A stretch of 64,000 nucleotides of DNA, taken from assembly GCF_964340395.1 (NCBI RefSeq), contig NC_135552.1:3393017-3457016 (forward strand), given 5' to 3'. The notes below the pieces were generated by a model, which saw only the letters and a program-made list of their open reading frames with translations, had not been told where the DNA came from and ran no database searches. Position 1 is the first letter of the stretch, and each line of letters begins with the position of its first letter. Below, piece by piece: positions 23,405 to 36,000 of the stretch. The stretch comes from Glandiceps talaboti. Lineage: Eukaryota > Hemichordata > Enteropneusta > Spengelidae. The position numbers were made by a program, and so were the translations under genes.

Positions 23405-24365
23405 ATTCAGGATTGGTGCTGTAAGTGGAGATTATAGCAGTAAATGGTGTCAAATCAAAAGTTGACCATTTCCGTAAAAAGAATTATGTAAGAAGTGATT
23501 TTGAAATCCATATTGGTAGAAATATTTTGAATTATGTAGATACATATAAGTATTTAGGAATAACGTTGAATGACGTCATCATGTCTTGCGGATTTAGAGC
23601 CCTAGGTGATGTCAACTGAAAGTTTAAAGTACTGAAAAACATGGGATTTAGGAGCTATTTTAAGCTTTTTGGTTCATGTGTGTTCCCTATCCTTGACTAC
23701 TGCTCAGCGGTTGGGGTTTGGGGCAAGCATGAAAGGTGTTATGTGGCATGGTACAGAACCGGGCCTAGCGATTTTTTCTCGGCCGTAACAGGTTTACGCC
23801 AATACGTGCTTTGACTGAGGATACTGGTTGGAATTCCTGCAGAGTTAGTAGACACATTTCGATGGTTATGTATTGGAATCAATTACTTCAACTGGGTGAA
23901 AATATGTTGACAAAGAAAATGTGGAACTTTAGTCTAGGGAATTCTAATTGGTCTTCAGAATTATGCAATATTTTTGATGGTTTAAATTTAGATACGTTTA
24001 CGGATTCTTTGTTGCCATTTGATTTAGAAAATGTAGAACGTAAATTAAGGTTTAATTTAGAACGATCTTGGTCAGAAACTGTGCATCATAAGCCAAACTA
24101 AGAACCTACAGATGTTTCAAAACCAGTTACGGTGTTGAACCCTACGTGTCCATGAACTTACCACGCAGTCAACGATATTTCATGGCAAAGTTTAGGTGAG
24201 GTGTGTTACCTCTTCGTATAGAGACTGGACGTTACAGAGGAACCAATTTATGAAAGAATTTGTAATTTTCGTAATGATAATGGTGTCGAAACTGGAGGAC
24301 ATATTCTTTTGCAATGTAGTTTATATAATAATCTTTGGAATGTACATTTTGATTTTGAGTGATTA
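23405..24365 (+). pseudogene. Decayed non-LTR retrotransposon reverse transcriptase, C-terminal half
   Basis: Successive frames give a collinear set of LINE C-terminal motifs broken by frameshifts and stops: DWCCKWRL, KSKVDHFRKK with YKYLGITLND (23425-23619), SCVFPILDYCSAV and VWGKHE (about 23670-23740), NQLLQLGENMLTKKMW (23811-24101), RSQRYFMAKFR and LPLRIETGRYRG (about 24150-24240), and a zinc-knuckle-like ERICN...GHILLQCSLY (about 24253-24330). The order is that of the thumb and C-terminal region of such proteins. At least four disruptions make it non-functional. It is a different family from 17068-17409. Confidence 0.88.
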
Positions 24366-24625
24366 CTCTGATTTGCAAGAAAATAAAAGTACTTGATGTC
24401 AAGAAAAGTGAGAAATATGACAAGGTATATTGAGAAAGCATTTTTAAAGAGAAGGGACAACTTGTACATTGACATGTTTTTTGCCTTGTACATAACACTT
24501 CCTTCACTGTAATAAGCTCCTCACTCGTTCTAGTTAAGTTTTATCCACCAAGGTGACATATATATTCAGCCCATTTGGCTGGGAGGTTGTGTATTGTAAC
24601 CTTTTTTATATAGATTTGTCATACT
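24366..24625 (+). mobile_element. Probable 3' untranslated tail of the LINE remnant
   Basis: AT-rich sequence with CCACCAAGGTGACATATATA and CCATTTGGCTGGGAGGTTGT follows the protein remnant directly. That is where a LINE 3' UTR should be. The end is not sharply defined. Confidence 0.45.
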
Positions 24626-24663
24626 TTACCTGATGTTACTATAATAAACTAGTCTACTACTAG

Positions 24664-24691
24664 TACCACCACCACCACCACCACCACCACC

Positions 24692-24766
<75 letters not shown>
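24664..24766. repeat. (ACC)n then (ACT)n trinucleotide repeats
   Basis: About 12 ACC units followed by about 22 ACT units. The minus-strand frame with Ser and Gly runs is produced by this repeat. Confidence 0.97.
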
Positions 24767-24767
<1 letters not shown>

Positions 24768-25433
24768 CTACAACAAGAAACTTGGCATGATTTTGGGGGA
24801 CTTCCAGTGTTTACATTATCTTGACTACAGGATGATTCTATCTGAACAAAGATACCTCTATCCCCAATGGGTAACAGTAGTTTTAGTTTGTGTAATGCCG
24901 AAACCACGATTGTAGTATTACTATTACCTAAGTCTTGTTTTTATTTTAGAGTAAGTCGTACTTGCTGAACTGTGAATTATCGCCTCAACATAAAACATCA
25001 TCGACATATCATTTACAAGTTGTTTACAAATCATTACATTTCACTACTGTTTACATACAGACATCAAGTCTGTGTACACAGTGCCATCATCGACTCGTTG
25101 ACAGGTAATGCAGGTATACTAATTAGAATGATTTCGACATTCCATGCAAACGCTTGCTTTGTTTTTCAAAGGGCAAAACTGACGGAAAAATAAAAAAGAT
25201 GGGGATCCTTGATACTGGTATGGGGATGTAAATCGTGGTGAAGAGATGTCGGAAAGAAGATTGTTGATGGGTGTGTAAATTTAGACATAATTTTTTCGAT
25301 TTCGTTTCATTTTCGTGTATATCTATGTAACGGTGTATCATCGGGAGAATTTATGACAGTATTTCATTATCTATGGTGGCGCTATTCATATCTGATTAAA
25401 TTTTTTATCATGCTCGAAATATTTAAAAATTAC

Positions 25434-25562
25434 TGTCTGTCTGTCTGTCTGTCTGGCTCTGTCTGCCTGTGTCTGTCTCTCTCTATGTATGTATGTATGT
25501 ATGTATGTATGTATGTATGTATGTATGTATGTATGTATGTATGTATGTATGTGTGTGTGTGC

Positions 25563-25596
<34 letters not shown>

Positions 25597-25634
25597 CTGT
25601 GTCTGTGTGTGTCTGTATGTCTGCGCGCGCGCGC

Positions 25635-25666
<32 letters not shown>

Positions 25667-25692
25667 GTGTGTGCGTGTGTGTGTGTGTGTAC
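25434..25692. repeat. Compound microsatellite: (GTCT)n, (ATGT)n, (TA)n, (GT)n, (GC)n
   Basis: Several short motifs follow one another without unique sequence between them. Every frame across it is open. It has no coding meaning. Confidence 0.97.
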
Positions 25693-26049
25693 ATCTTCAT
25701 ATAATAACTGAGATGTACAGAAAAGTCAGAAGTTCCAAAACTATAGTGTGCTTATGTATCTCTCTTCATGGTGTTCAGGTGCGACACAAAGTAAACGTCT
25801 AGAAACCCACGGACTTTCCATGTTGGTGCAGGGCCGGTCTATGGGAAACCATTATGTTAAGAAGATATCAGGAAGGGGGAATACAGCAAAACTATATTGT
25901 ACGAGCACAGTTGATAAAAATCGGAAATGTTATCGAAACTTACGGAGGAAATGTGTAGGGTCGGCTGCTTAAACTAGGATAGTTTATACATTATTTTGCT
26001 TTATTAACAATGACTAAAATGGTTTTACATAGTTTTTTGTTTCCTCTGA

Positions 26050-26420
26050 TTTTTCAGTGAGGCCTAAAATAATTGTGTGGTTCCGATTACGCTCAATTTT
26101 AGAAAAGGTGGCGTAGGTAGAATTTTGTTTTTTAAATTTTTTTCCTTCATGTGTGAGTGTCTAGTTCAGGTAGTTATGTTTTCCGTTGTTTTCCAAATGG
26201 TCTCTATGTTATTGGTTTCTTCTCATCAGATGTACAGCTATTACAGATTGGAAGAACAGTAATTGTCATTTTAATTTGATGTCAGTTTCAACATCCACAA
26301 TTTTCGCGATTTTATTTTATTTTTTTCGAATAAGTGAAAAAAATGTTTAGGGTGTGCAGTGAAAAACTATGTGGGGTCGGGTACCCGGAGCCAAACAATA
26401 TTTTTAGGCCCTAGTAACGT
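26050..26420. mobile_element. MITE-like element with imperfect terminal inverted repeats, copy 2
   Basis: The left end GAGGCCTAAAATAATTGTGT then GGTTCCGATTACGC, and the right end GGTACCCGGAGCCAAACAAT then ATTTTTAGGCCCT, are imperfect inverses. The interior is collinear with 3448-3800. Two separated copies with matching ends support a mobile element. Confidence 0.65.
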
Positions 26421-27097
26421 TCATCAAAAATAGTTTAAGAATTTTTAAAGAAGACTTGTAAATATAATACAAATCAAATAATGGTATTATGATTTATTTT
26501 AGATCGTAAATTCAGGGAATTTAACTTGACATTTATCATAAATTCACCTGACCGAAACACGAACTTCTCTTTGTTGGTGTCGTCATACCAGCATGCAGCA
26601 CGGATGTTTGAATTGTTTTTATATTAAGTTGAATGCAGTAGTACTAGTAGGCGGAAATAACTTGAGGGGACGGTTCGCATACGGTACAAACCGAACAGCA
26701 CATGTCTTCTTATGCTACCATCGGACACAACATAAAAAGTCGATCTGTAAGAATGTGACGTCACCTAATTGATTGTCAACGTCATTGGACAGTCTCAATC
26801 TCAAGAAGGCCGGCCTTCACGGTCTGAAGGTGAATTGACCAGTCTCGACAAATCGTGATTTATGCGATTTCTTGTCCTAGTCACGGTAGGTCCTACCAGA
26901 ACTTCTGATTTTAGTCACGTAAGACATACACTGATATTATCGTTGATATCAAAACGAACACGTGGCGCGTTAATACAAAGTCTGAATGTTATCCTATTTT
27001 CACTACTTGGCATGAGTGGCATTCATTAAAGTCGTGTTATCGTCATTTTCACTAAAACTAACTTTATCAACAATTTCACATCACATTCCACGAACAA

Positions 27098-27378
27098 TGA
27101 CGGGATTTCATGCACTCGTGTCAAACAATTTCAAACACTGGGAAAACTCCAACACTCTACATGTTTGAAACAAAAAAAAGTGCGATCGTCCACATACAGA
27201 AACTTCTCCATATAAATATCGTCTTATTGATGTGGGCTTAGTCCCTATTTGTAATCGGAACTGAAACTACTGTCAATTGTAGAAAAAGTGACGAGATTTC
27301 ATGCACTCGTGTCAAACAATTTCAAAAAATTGGGGGAAGTCCAACACTTACGTGTTTGAAATAAAAGTTAGATGATCG
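27098..27378. repeat. Direct duplication of about 90 bp, 190 bp apart
   Basis: GATTTCATGCACTCGTGTCA then AACAATTTCAAA and CCAACACT..TGTTTGAAA occur at 27110-27172 and again at 27296-27362 with a few changes. Confidence 0.8.
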
Positions 27379-27609
27379 GAGAAATTAAATCAATTTACCT
27401 CTTCCTACAAAACAATGGTAACATACATCCGGGTAATATAATCGTGCTGAAGACTTTCATTGATATTTGTTTCGTTATCTCCAGTGTATCTTCTGTGTCT
27501 CTACTACATCGAAGTGATCCCGTAAAGGATATTTCGAGATTTAAATATATTGAGCATTGATGGATATCATTTTGAAAACACTACATATAATTAAACAGTT
27601 GAAAGCGTT

Positions 27610-27692
27610 TAAAATTAGTTACAAAGTGTAATTTTGGTGTACATACAATGTAAAATTAGTTACAAAGTGTAGTTTTGGTGTACATTCAATGT
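27610..27692. repeat. 41-bp tandem duplication
   Basis: AAAATTAGTTACAAAGTGTA then GTTTTGGTGTACATNCAATG occurs twice, starting at 27611 and 27652. Confidence 0.9.
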
Positions 27693-27699
27693 ACAGACA

Positions 27700-30600
27700 A
27701 AATCGTTGACAATCGTGACGAACGAAACAAGAATTTAAGCCGACGGACAGGCCCAAGGGAGCTGGGGGACAGCAGTTTACAGATTTGTAGGAAAACCCAA
27801 TGTAAACTAGATTTTTAGTTTCGCTATCAAAGAGAACTAATTCTGAATCATAAGTTTCCCTTAGTTCGTCACTAAATCTATATTCAATATCCCCAAATAT
27901 ACATTTTGATTGTAAAGCCCGGCCGTTACGAAATTGGATGGAAGTGAATAAAATTGTTTTAAAATACGATTTGTGAAACGGTTTCTGACTACGATTCGTA
28001 AGTAATAATACGACTAGAGGTAGTTGAAGTCACGACTGTCGTACGACACCGTTAAGTTTCAAGTCTCCCGTTATTACAATATATATACCATAAAAAAAGA
28101 AAAATAGATTTAGGCAGGTCGATAAGAAATGTCGATGAAACTTCACTCTATCGGCATTATTTCGGCCACGGGGTGGAAACGGCATAGACGTACATTTGTA
28201 TAAGTTAGTTTGGGGATCGAAAATTAAAGCTAAATATACGCGGATCATCCAGCTAAAGTACGTACTGGAGAGACGGAGCGAACTGCCAGATTTCTACAAG
28301 GCTGTCTACCACTACACGTCACTCTATGTACATCTCAGAGTTTGATTTCTAAGACTACGGTGACATCACAAGAAAATTCACGATAGAGGAAGTGTTCCGC
28401 ATTTGAAGGGAAATGTGACCCACTCTACGAAATAAACAGACCTCTGAGACAATCGATGTTTTTTGCGTTTGGAGATTACCATCACGCGATCAAATAGACC
28501 ATGACGTGCGAGTTGACGCTCAAACAAATTAAGTCGACAAAATAAAATTGTTTGAGAAAAATACAACAATTCCGCTTGGAACGTATTGTACAATACATGT
28601 TCTAAACGACCATCACAAACTTTTATGGTATCCAGTTTCGTTTATGCCGAAGAAATTGAGTTAAATACATAGCATTCAGGTTTCTGGGGCTATGTTGCTT
28701 CTCCGACTTGTCACCTATCCTGCTTTTTTGCCGATCTAGTAATTCCCTGGTCGAGATACCACCTAATCTTGGCAACAGTCTTAGACAAGATATCCATAAC
28801 AACAACCAGAGAGAATATGAACACACAAATGTACAAATAAGAGTGCGGACGAAGAGAAAAACACAATGGTATACAACGTTACAAATTCACCCCATTTAAC
28901 CTAGCAGACACATAGCGCTATTTGAGTTTGACCTCTCCCCAACAAACGCGACATATCTGCGGTGATTACCACGACCACAACGCCACATTCGCTCACACAA
29001 TATCCCTTGCTGCGAGTTGATACAACAAGCTATTTAAATTCGTGTAATCACGGTAATCAGTAAGCGAACACTGCCTTAATTTCATAGATTCTGGATGGGA
29101 GTCACGAAGCGCATGACGATCGTCGGCACAGGGAAGCCATATTGGATTTTGACAACGCTTCAAACCACGAAATTTCCCCCTCCCATTTCGCGTCTTATCG
29201 CTGTCACAGCTATAAGACTAAACGACTATGAAAACTAGGCTACGTGTGCAGTGGAAATTACCTGGTGAGAATGGCTAAAAATGTCTCCTGTAGCAGTATA
29301 CGGAAGATTCTGGAAGGTCCTTCGCTAGATATTTTATCAGCCGCTGTCGGTTCCCATCAAACGTATCGAGTCGGGTCACGTGACCAAATCCATTTTGGGG
29401 TTTCATTGGCAATGGAACTGAAATAGCGCCTCCGTTTCATCAACTTACAGTTCTTTTTTCATGTGTGCTAATTTGGAAATATAACCCCCCTTTAATCTTC
29501 AATAAAACATCAATTCTAAAAAATGTCGATGGGTTGTTATTTATGGATTAAAACGAAAGAATGTGTCAGGTTTTTTTCGCGGCAGTATGATCGACGTTTT
29601 CCATTCACAATTCTGTTTCGTGCATGTCACGCGTGGAAAGCTTACGTGATGAATATACTTAGAGTTTGATGACACAGTCGACGATAGCTCTGACCATAAT
29701 ATAATCACCGGGGGAAATGTCAAATTTGAAGAAAAAAAGAGCGGCGCTCGCTTGATTTGTTGGCTTGTTGAGTGAGTGCCGTCGTTTGTTTCGATCGTCG
29801 ATCGCCTAGACGACAAACGAACGGTGGTGATGTAATTGTGGAGGGTTTTCATGTCGTTTTCTCCTTATGATCGCCAAGTGTTCTTCTCTTTCAAGTTCAA
29901 TCTTGGGTCATTGCATCGTGTATGGGATTGTCATTAAGTTCTAATATAGTAATACCGCCATCGCGTCTCCTCAATACCGAGTGGACGCATTCATCGCAAC
30001 GTGGGAACGTCAGATCGGGTTCATGCTCAATAACGGTTGCAAGTTGTATAATGTTTGTGAGATCTATGTACAGTAACAATATTCAATTTACCGTTCAAAC
30101 TCGTGTAATAAAAGTTTGCATTTTCAAGTGTCTGACTTCAAATGTGGACTTTTTCGATTTTTATCATTTTGAGCCATTGGAATCCTAAATCCTAAAACAT
30201 GTACTGCGAGCGATGCATTGCTTATTCTGCCAGTGAGAACAAACGGCCTTGTCTAAAGAACAGGTTGACAGTGTTTCCCTTCATCAAAATGCAATCGACC
30301 TAGAGTTTTAAAGTAACGTCTACAGAACACTTTTAGTAGTGCGTTCATTGTATTTGTGAAGAGTGAGTCGGTAGGTATTGCGACCTATGGTTTCACCATG
30401 GAGGTTATTAACAGTGCGCAAACATGTCTCATAGTGGACATTCACACCGTTACGTCACTGCATTCTCAGTTGCACATGGTGTCATTGACAAACGCTCAGC
30501 CCATCACGTTACAATTCGGATATGCCCCGACCTTTAAACTCTCTAAATCATTGAATTGTAGTGTCGTTCTCATACTAACGTAGTATCTAGGTCGTGCCTA

Positions 30601-31450
30601 CGCACAGGACAACAACCCTGTTATTTTTTTTGTTTTTTTTTTAAAACTCCCAATTCTTAACCAGTATATATCATATAACTTCAACGTTTACGATTGAAGT
30701 GATATGAGCCTGGGGAAAAAGAGGTTGTAAAATCGATTACCAATAAATTCATTCAATCTTGGCGGACGGGGTAGATATATTCACGACATTGTCATGTTTA
30801 AGTAGTTCAAATTGTCAGACTTTATTTTACGAATTAATGTATAATTTAAAAGACGAATTGGACAGCGTTACAGCCGAATAGACCGATTACGGCATTTAAT
30901 TCTTCGGGCGGCGTGTAACAGCGGAAACATAACCACCCATACTTTCACCGTATGCACTCAGGTCGATACCGAGATACAATGTGTTTTGGACCATTTATCT
31001 TTATTTACATATTTTAATGACATCTATTTATCATGGCATTATTTATTACATATTTGTAGGACTTGTCACAGTGCACAATGATAATTTAGGTGTGATTCGC
31101 AGGCTGTTTACGACGAGGTATAGACGGGTTGGTGTGTGCCACGTTACACTTTAGGCTAATGGGTACACTGAAAACACTATGTATAGACATGCTGTTGAAA
31201 AATATACAAGGGTCACATAATTTTGTGCCTTTTGTGTTTGCAAATATCTGGCTCCTATTCTGCTGTGTTATTTTTTACTTCACTTGTACAAATATAGTCA
31301 TTATGTAAACATGATAACTGACCGCCATAACAAAAGAAGTTTCATTTTTTTTTTCAACAACCAGAACTTGAATAGGTCCGAAGAGACGAGAACAGTACTT
31401 GCTTTAATAATAGTCCTGAGAATGAAGGGACATCTCCCTGTGTATGTCTG
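27700..31450. other. Intergenic sequence with nothing recognised
   Basis: Neither strand shows an exon, RNA gene or element I can name. The composition is slightly more GC-rich than elsewhere around 29000-30100. Reading frames stay near 60-100 codons without motifs. Confidence 0.45.
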
Positions 31451-31457
31451 CTGGGTC

Positions 31458-31760
31458 AATATGACGGCCCGGGGATCGTCACGGTGACGGCCCGGGGATT
31501 GTCACGGTGACGGCCCGAGGATCGTCACGGTGACGGCCCGGGGATTATCACGGTGACGGCCCGGGGATTGTCACGGTGACGACCCGGGAATTGTCACAGT
31601 GACGACCCGTAGAATTGACCGGTGACGGCCCGGGGATTGTCACGGTGACGGCCCGGGATTGTCACGGTGACGACCCGGGGATTGTCACGGTGACGACCCG
31701 GGGATTGTCACGGTTACGACCCGGGGATTGTCACGGTGACGGCTCGGGGATTGTCACAGT
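31458..31760. repeat. GC-rich 23-bp minisatellite, about 13 copies
   Basis: The unit is GTCACGGTGACGGCCCGGGG then ATT. Variants include GACGACCCG and one diverged unit near 31607. It is much more GC-rich than its flanks and carries GTCAC/GTGAC and CCCGGG palindromes in each unit. Confidence 0.96.
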
Positions 31761-31870
31761 AGAGGTGGACACCAGCTATCATACTGCGTTGATTGAACGA
31801 TAATTGAACTAGCAAATCAAGAGATTAATACAGTTAGAAATATCGATTAATTACTATTAAGGTAGTCTAG

Positions 31871-31958
31871 TTCCTATACGATACTAGTTCCGATTACTAC
31901 GATCATCTCCACTCACTACGAAGAATACGTAGTAATCGTAACTCGTATCGTAAAGGAA
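31871..31958. repeat. Long hairpin: 31-bp inverted repeat with 26-base loop
   Basis: 31871-31901 pairs with 31928-31958 with three mismatches. The innermost 10 bp (CGATTACTACG side) are perfect. It could form a stable RNA or DNA hairpin. It lies 110 bp after the 23-bp minisatellite. Confidence 0.85.
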
Positions 31959-32412
31959 GGTGTTCCAAGTCTCAAATGCTCTGATTTACTCGATTTACGA
32001 CCGCTACATGATTTAGTACAATTAAATAACTACCGCTGTCGCAGAACTAAATTTACGTTTAGTAGTGGATGCATAGCCGCGTTCACGGTTGTCGATAGAG
32101 ATGTCGTCAGAATGTACTAACAACAGGAATACTACAAAAGTTGATATGATTTCTAGAATCGACGACGACAGTTTAATGAAGGCGTTGCCTAGATGTTTTA
32201 GTAAAAGTCCTAGATCTAGTCACAGAGATTTCTGGGGTTGTTGACCTGGGTCTTAATTTGTCATGAACTCAACATCACGCCACGCGTTCACCAATAACAA
32301 GAGACACCAATACAATGTTTGGACATGTTCATTGTTTTTATTTGAAACCCACCCAAAGACGTGAGATTTGGACTTGTGATCATGAACGACGACATACGTT
32401 GTCATCGACGGG

Positions 32413-32414
32413 CG

Positions 32415-32461
<47 letters not shown>
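32413..32461. repeat. (GTT)n trinucleotide repeat
   Basis: About 16 GTT units. The minus frame gives a run of Gln with no family-like flanks, so no gene is called. Confidence 0.97.
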
Positions 32462-32463
<2 letters not shown>

Positions 32464-32571
32464 GGGGATAGTGTGTCGTTCAACCTCCTACCCAACAAAT
32501 GTGTTTGAATTAGGGTGTAGTTTAACACACCGGTATTATACTCGACGACAAATATAACTTTACAGTTATAG

Positions 32572-32960
32572 AATATAATAATAATAATAATGTTTATTCA
32601 CCAATATAATGAAATTGAAATTAACCTTAAAATAGATACATGTACAGAATACATGGCAAAAGGGATCAAGAAATGGCAAAGCTAGTCAAGCTTGTATCCC
32701 CTTAGTGACTAACAAGCACACTCGTACTTGTTGGTGTATATATTCGATGTTCAAGATTGCCATAGAAACTATAACAAATAAGAAACATAACAAAATGACA
32801 AAGCACAACAAACAACAGTGGAACAGTAAAATGGATACACATATAATCTCCACAGTCAGTTCACGAAAGAAATATAAAGTTGTAGATGACATTACAGCTA
32901 TAATATTACATTTGTATACACATTCTGAGAATCAACGTAAAAGTGATTGAAATAAAGCAC
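32572..32960 (-). mobile_element. Candidate 3' end of a minus-strand non-LTR element with an (ATT)n tail
   Basis: On the minus strand the sequence ends GGTGAATAAACATT then (ATT)n (tail 32572-32592). An AATAAA-type signal followed by a short simple-repeat tail is typical of some LINE and SINE 3' ends. No reverse-transcriptase motif is seen upstream, so this is tentative. Confidence 0.35.
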
Positions 32961-32980
32961 TGCAGAATTCACAACACAAC

Positions 32981-32981
32981 G

Positions 32982-33029
<48 letters not shown>

Positions 33030-33030
33030 G
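32981..33030. repeat. (CAA)n trinucleotide repeat
   Basis: About 16 units. It is the complement of the (GTT)n repeat at 32413-32461, about 520 bp away, so the two can pair within one strand. Confidence 0.97.
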
Positions 33031-33034
33031 GACA

Positions 33035-36000
33035 GCGTTAATGTATATCTAATGTTAGACTAAATTGTGATATGTAATGTTACGAATCAGAACAACACGT
33101 CATATGCCCTGTTTGGTAGTTTTGGTTTCAAGTTAAATAGGTTAACAAAAAGAGATCTAGAACTACGAACTATGTGATATAGTCTAGTAAACACATTCCA
33201 AACTCTCAACTTTTTCATCAGTTTTTGTCTCCCAGAATTCTGTAATAGAATACGGTAACATCGTCAGTACGGATTTTCTCGAGTAGGAAACGCGATGTCA
33301 ATGTCCAACTTTCGGTTTTGTGGTCTGCAAAACAAAGACAGACGTAAAATTATCATTACGAACCCAATCATCAATTTCTTTAGCCATCTATATATAACCA
33401 CGACTCACTAAATACAGTCGAATACTAAATGGCCGACAATTTGTAAACATCGCGTGATATCTTTCTGATTAATCGCAGATATACAAATGGCTTTGATATA
33501 CGATTGTCGTTTTTACATCATGTATAAATAAGCTACTTGTAGGTTCGCCACAACGTTTGAAATTTTGATTCAACTTATAGGAAATAATCTGTCGTACTTC
33601 ACGGTTACAATCGACAAAACTGTGACGGATTCTTATATCTCATTGAAAACAATCGCTGTAAGAAAAAAACAACAACGGAACCATAAAAAGAAACCTACAC
33701 AATAATAGTGCTCTTGTATCAAATATTTATTTTCGTAAATGAATTTTCCATGACTGCCCCGTGTTATATCATTATTGTGAACTTCGGAGGGGTAGTGGGA
33801 GGGGGGGGGGAGAATAGATATCTTAAGGTTTTGGATGAAGAGTCTAACGAAACTGACATGAGTATTACAGAGGTAAAACGAAAAATAAAAATAAAATTTG
33901 CATAACATAGTAACTTAATTTACTTACAGAAGAGCCACTGCTTTTCTTATATATTTTCGTGTGCAATAAACCAAGATCTGTAGAATCCCTTCTGTTCGGT
34001 AGTTTTATAAATTGAATGATATATTTTGTTGCCTGGATGAAATCGAAAAGAACGTTTTTTAAAAAAAAAACATTAACAAAGATACTTTCAATTCCTATTA
34101 CTATGGCTGGTGATATTTCAATTTTAACAAGTGTGGTAGAATCTTTGAAAACATTTAGTTGGTAAATTCCGATAACAGTAACAACATGAAATATTAATTC
34201 TTCACAACGAACAATATTTAATGATTTCAATTAGTAAAGCGTTTTCTTCACTAATTCAATCACTTGTTTTTTTGGTACTTAGTCTTTTGTCAACTGTCAT
34301 ACAACCTGTCACACTTTGGCCCGCTCGTGTCAATTACACGTACTGCAATGCTTGTCACGACAGCGTTATGCTCCTGTGAATATTCCATCACAAGAACTAC
34401 CTCATAAGATAAACGGGTCACACATCGGTTCCACATTGATTCGAATTAAGGTCTTCAACTTTAAACTTATATCATGGGTTTGTATCAACCAAATATCGAA
34501 TGAACAAGCTAGAATAACAACCTACATACTGCGTTTGACAACAACAAATATCGAATATCAATCCACCTGCCTGTTTCGATTATGATCTTCTTATTGCCAC
34601 TATTGATTCCAAGCTGGTTGACCATACTTTGAGCCTACGGGAGGAATTTGTAACTGTTTCAACAACGAAACTCAGAACCTATGAGTGATCAAAAAAACTT
34701 ATTCCATGTATCGGTTTTTATTTTTTGCTATATTATCATTAATTCTGATAGTATATTATCAAATATTTGCATCCCATTAACCTTACACAATACTAATTCA
34801 AATAAAAGCACGCATCCCCCGTTTTCGACTTTTTAACAGAAGTCGTTGTTGCCGGACTTAGATGATATGAAAATGCAACGAGAGCCCGAACCAGACACAA
34901 ATTTCTGCAAAATGTACTGTCGCTTGAATTTAATTAAAGTACAGACCCGGCGATATCTACTTGAATACGGCCACCCACAACAATTCATCTACCTCGCGCC
35001 CAAAAGCCAGTAGCTTGCCTGTGGGAACCCCTTAACCCTCCCTCATTATCCACTATAGTCGGTGTGGATCGAGACTAGCTATTAAAAGAAACACTGAATG
35101 AAAGTGGCATACAAAGAAACAGACGAATTGCCGTTGTTGTAACCTCTTTTGTAGACGATTAAAAGCTTAAGGGGAACTGCTTATCGAAAACAAAACGGGA
35201 GTACAAAGTGAGGTGTAAAAACTTCCCGAAAATACTTCGAATATTGACGATAATGTTCAGAAAATCGTCAACACATGTTCACAAAGCTCTTCCGACGTCA
35301 CGGAATCATTATTCCGTATCGTTCGGAAAACTCCGCCCTCCACCAAATTTCTTTAGAAAAACCCGTCACGGTATGTCAGTTTTCAAAACATTTGTTTGTC
35401 ATACACTTTCTCCAGTGGAGCGTGAAGTAACCTAGCAACGAGGGCCACCAACAATTCAAACTCCACTAATCACTACTGTAGTTGCCCTGCATCGTCTGTT
35501 GCCAGAACCGATCTCCAAGGTGTACTTAAACACCAACCAGTCACTGATCACAAGTAGTGTTATTCAACTCTTGTGTCACAACTTTTCACATTAACCTAAA
35601 ACCACCCTGGGGAAATTTTACAACTTGAATATCTTGAAAATCATGACTTTTACACATCCCTTTGGTGTTGTACAATACATTCTCAAATGACACATTTACA
35701 ATGACATGTTCTATATATGTTGTAATTCCTTCCTCAGTGGGCATTGGCAGAAATTCTGGTGTATAAAATGTACGCAACATTGTGGGAATAAACACTAGTA
35801 CGTCCAGGGTTGCGGTGCAATCCTCTACTGGGATTTTGCGTGCAAAGTTCCGTACCATGTATATATGTGTGCCCTAAGGTACCATGTATGACGCAAGTTC
35901 AATACCATGCGTGTGTGCGCCAAATTACCATGTGTATGATGCGTACCGCAACTTGAAGTTATACATCACGCGTATCTGTCGGCTGGAGTACAAAATTCTC

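Noticed and set aside
24626-24907. Minus-strand frame with Ser and Gly runs
   Set aside because: Caused by (ACC)n/(ACT)n trinucleotides; flanks match no family.
32253-32528. Minus-strand frame with a poly-Gln run
   Set aside because: The Gln run is the (GTT)n repeat in reverse; flanks show no homology, splice context or codon bias that supports a gene.
33865-34230. 121-codon minus frame with a GTAAGT after SSGSS as a lone exon
   Set aside because: One donor-like site is not enough; no matching acceptor, partner exon or recognisable family was found.
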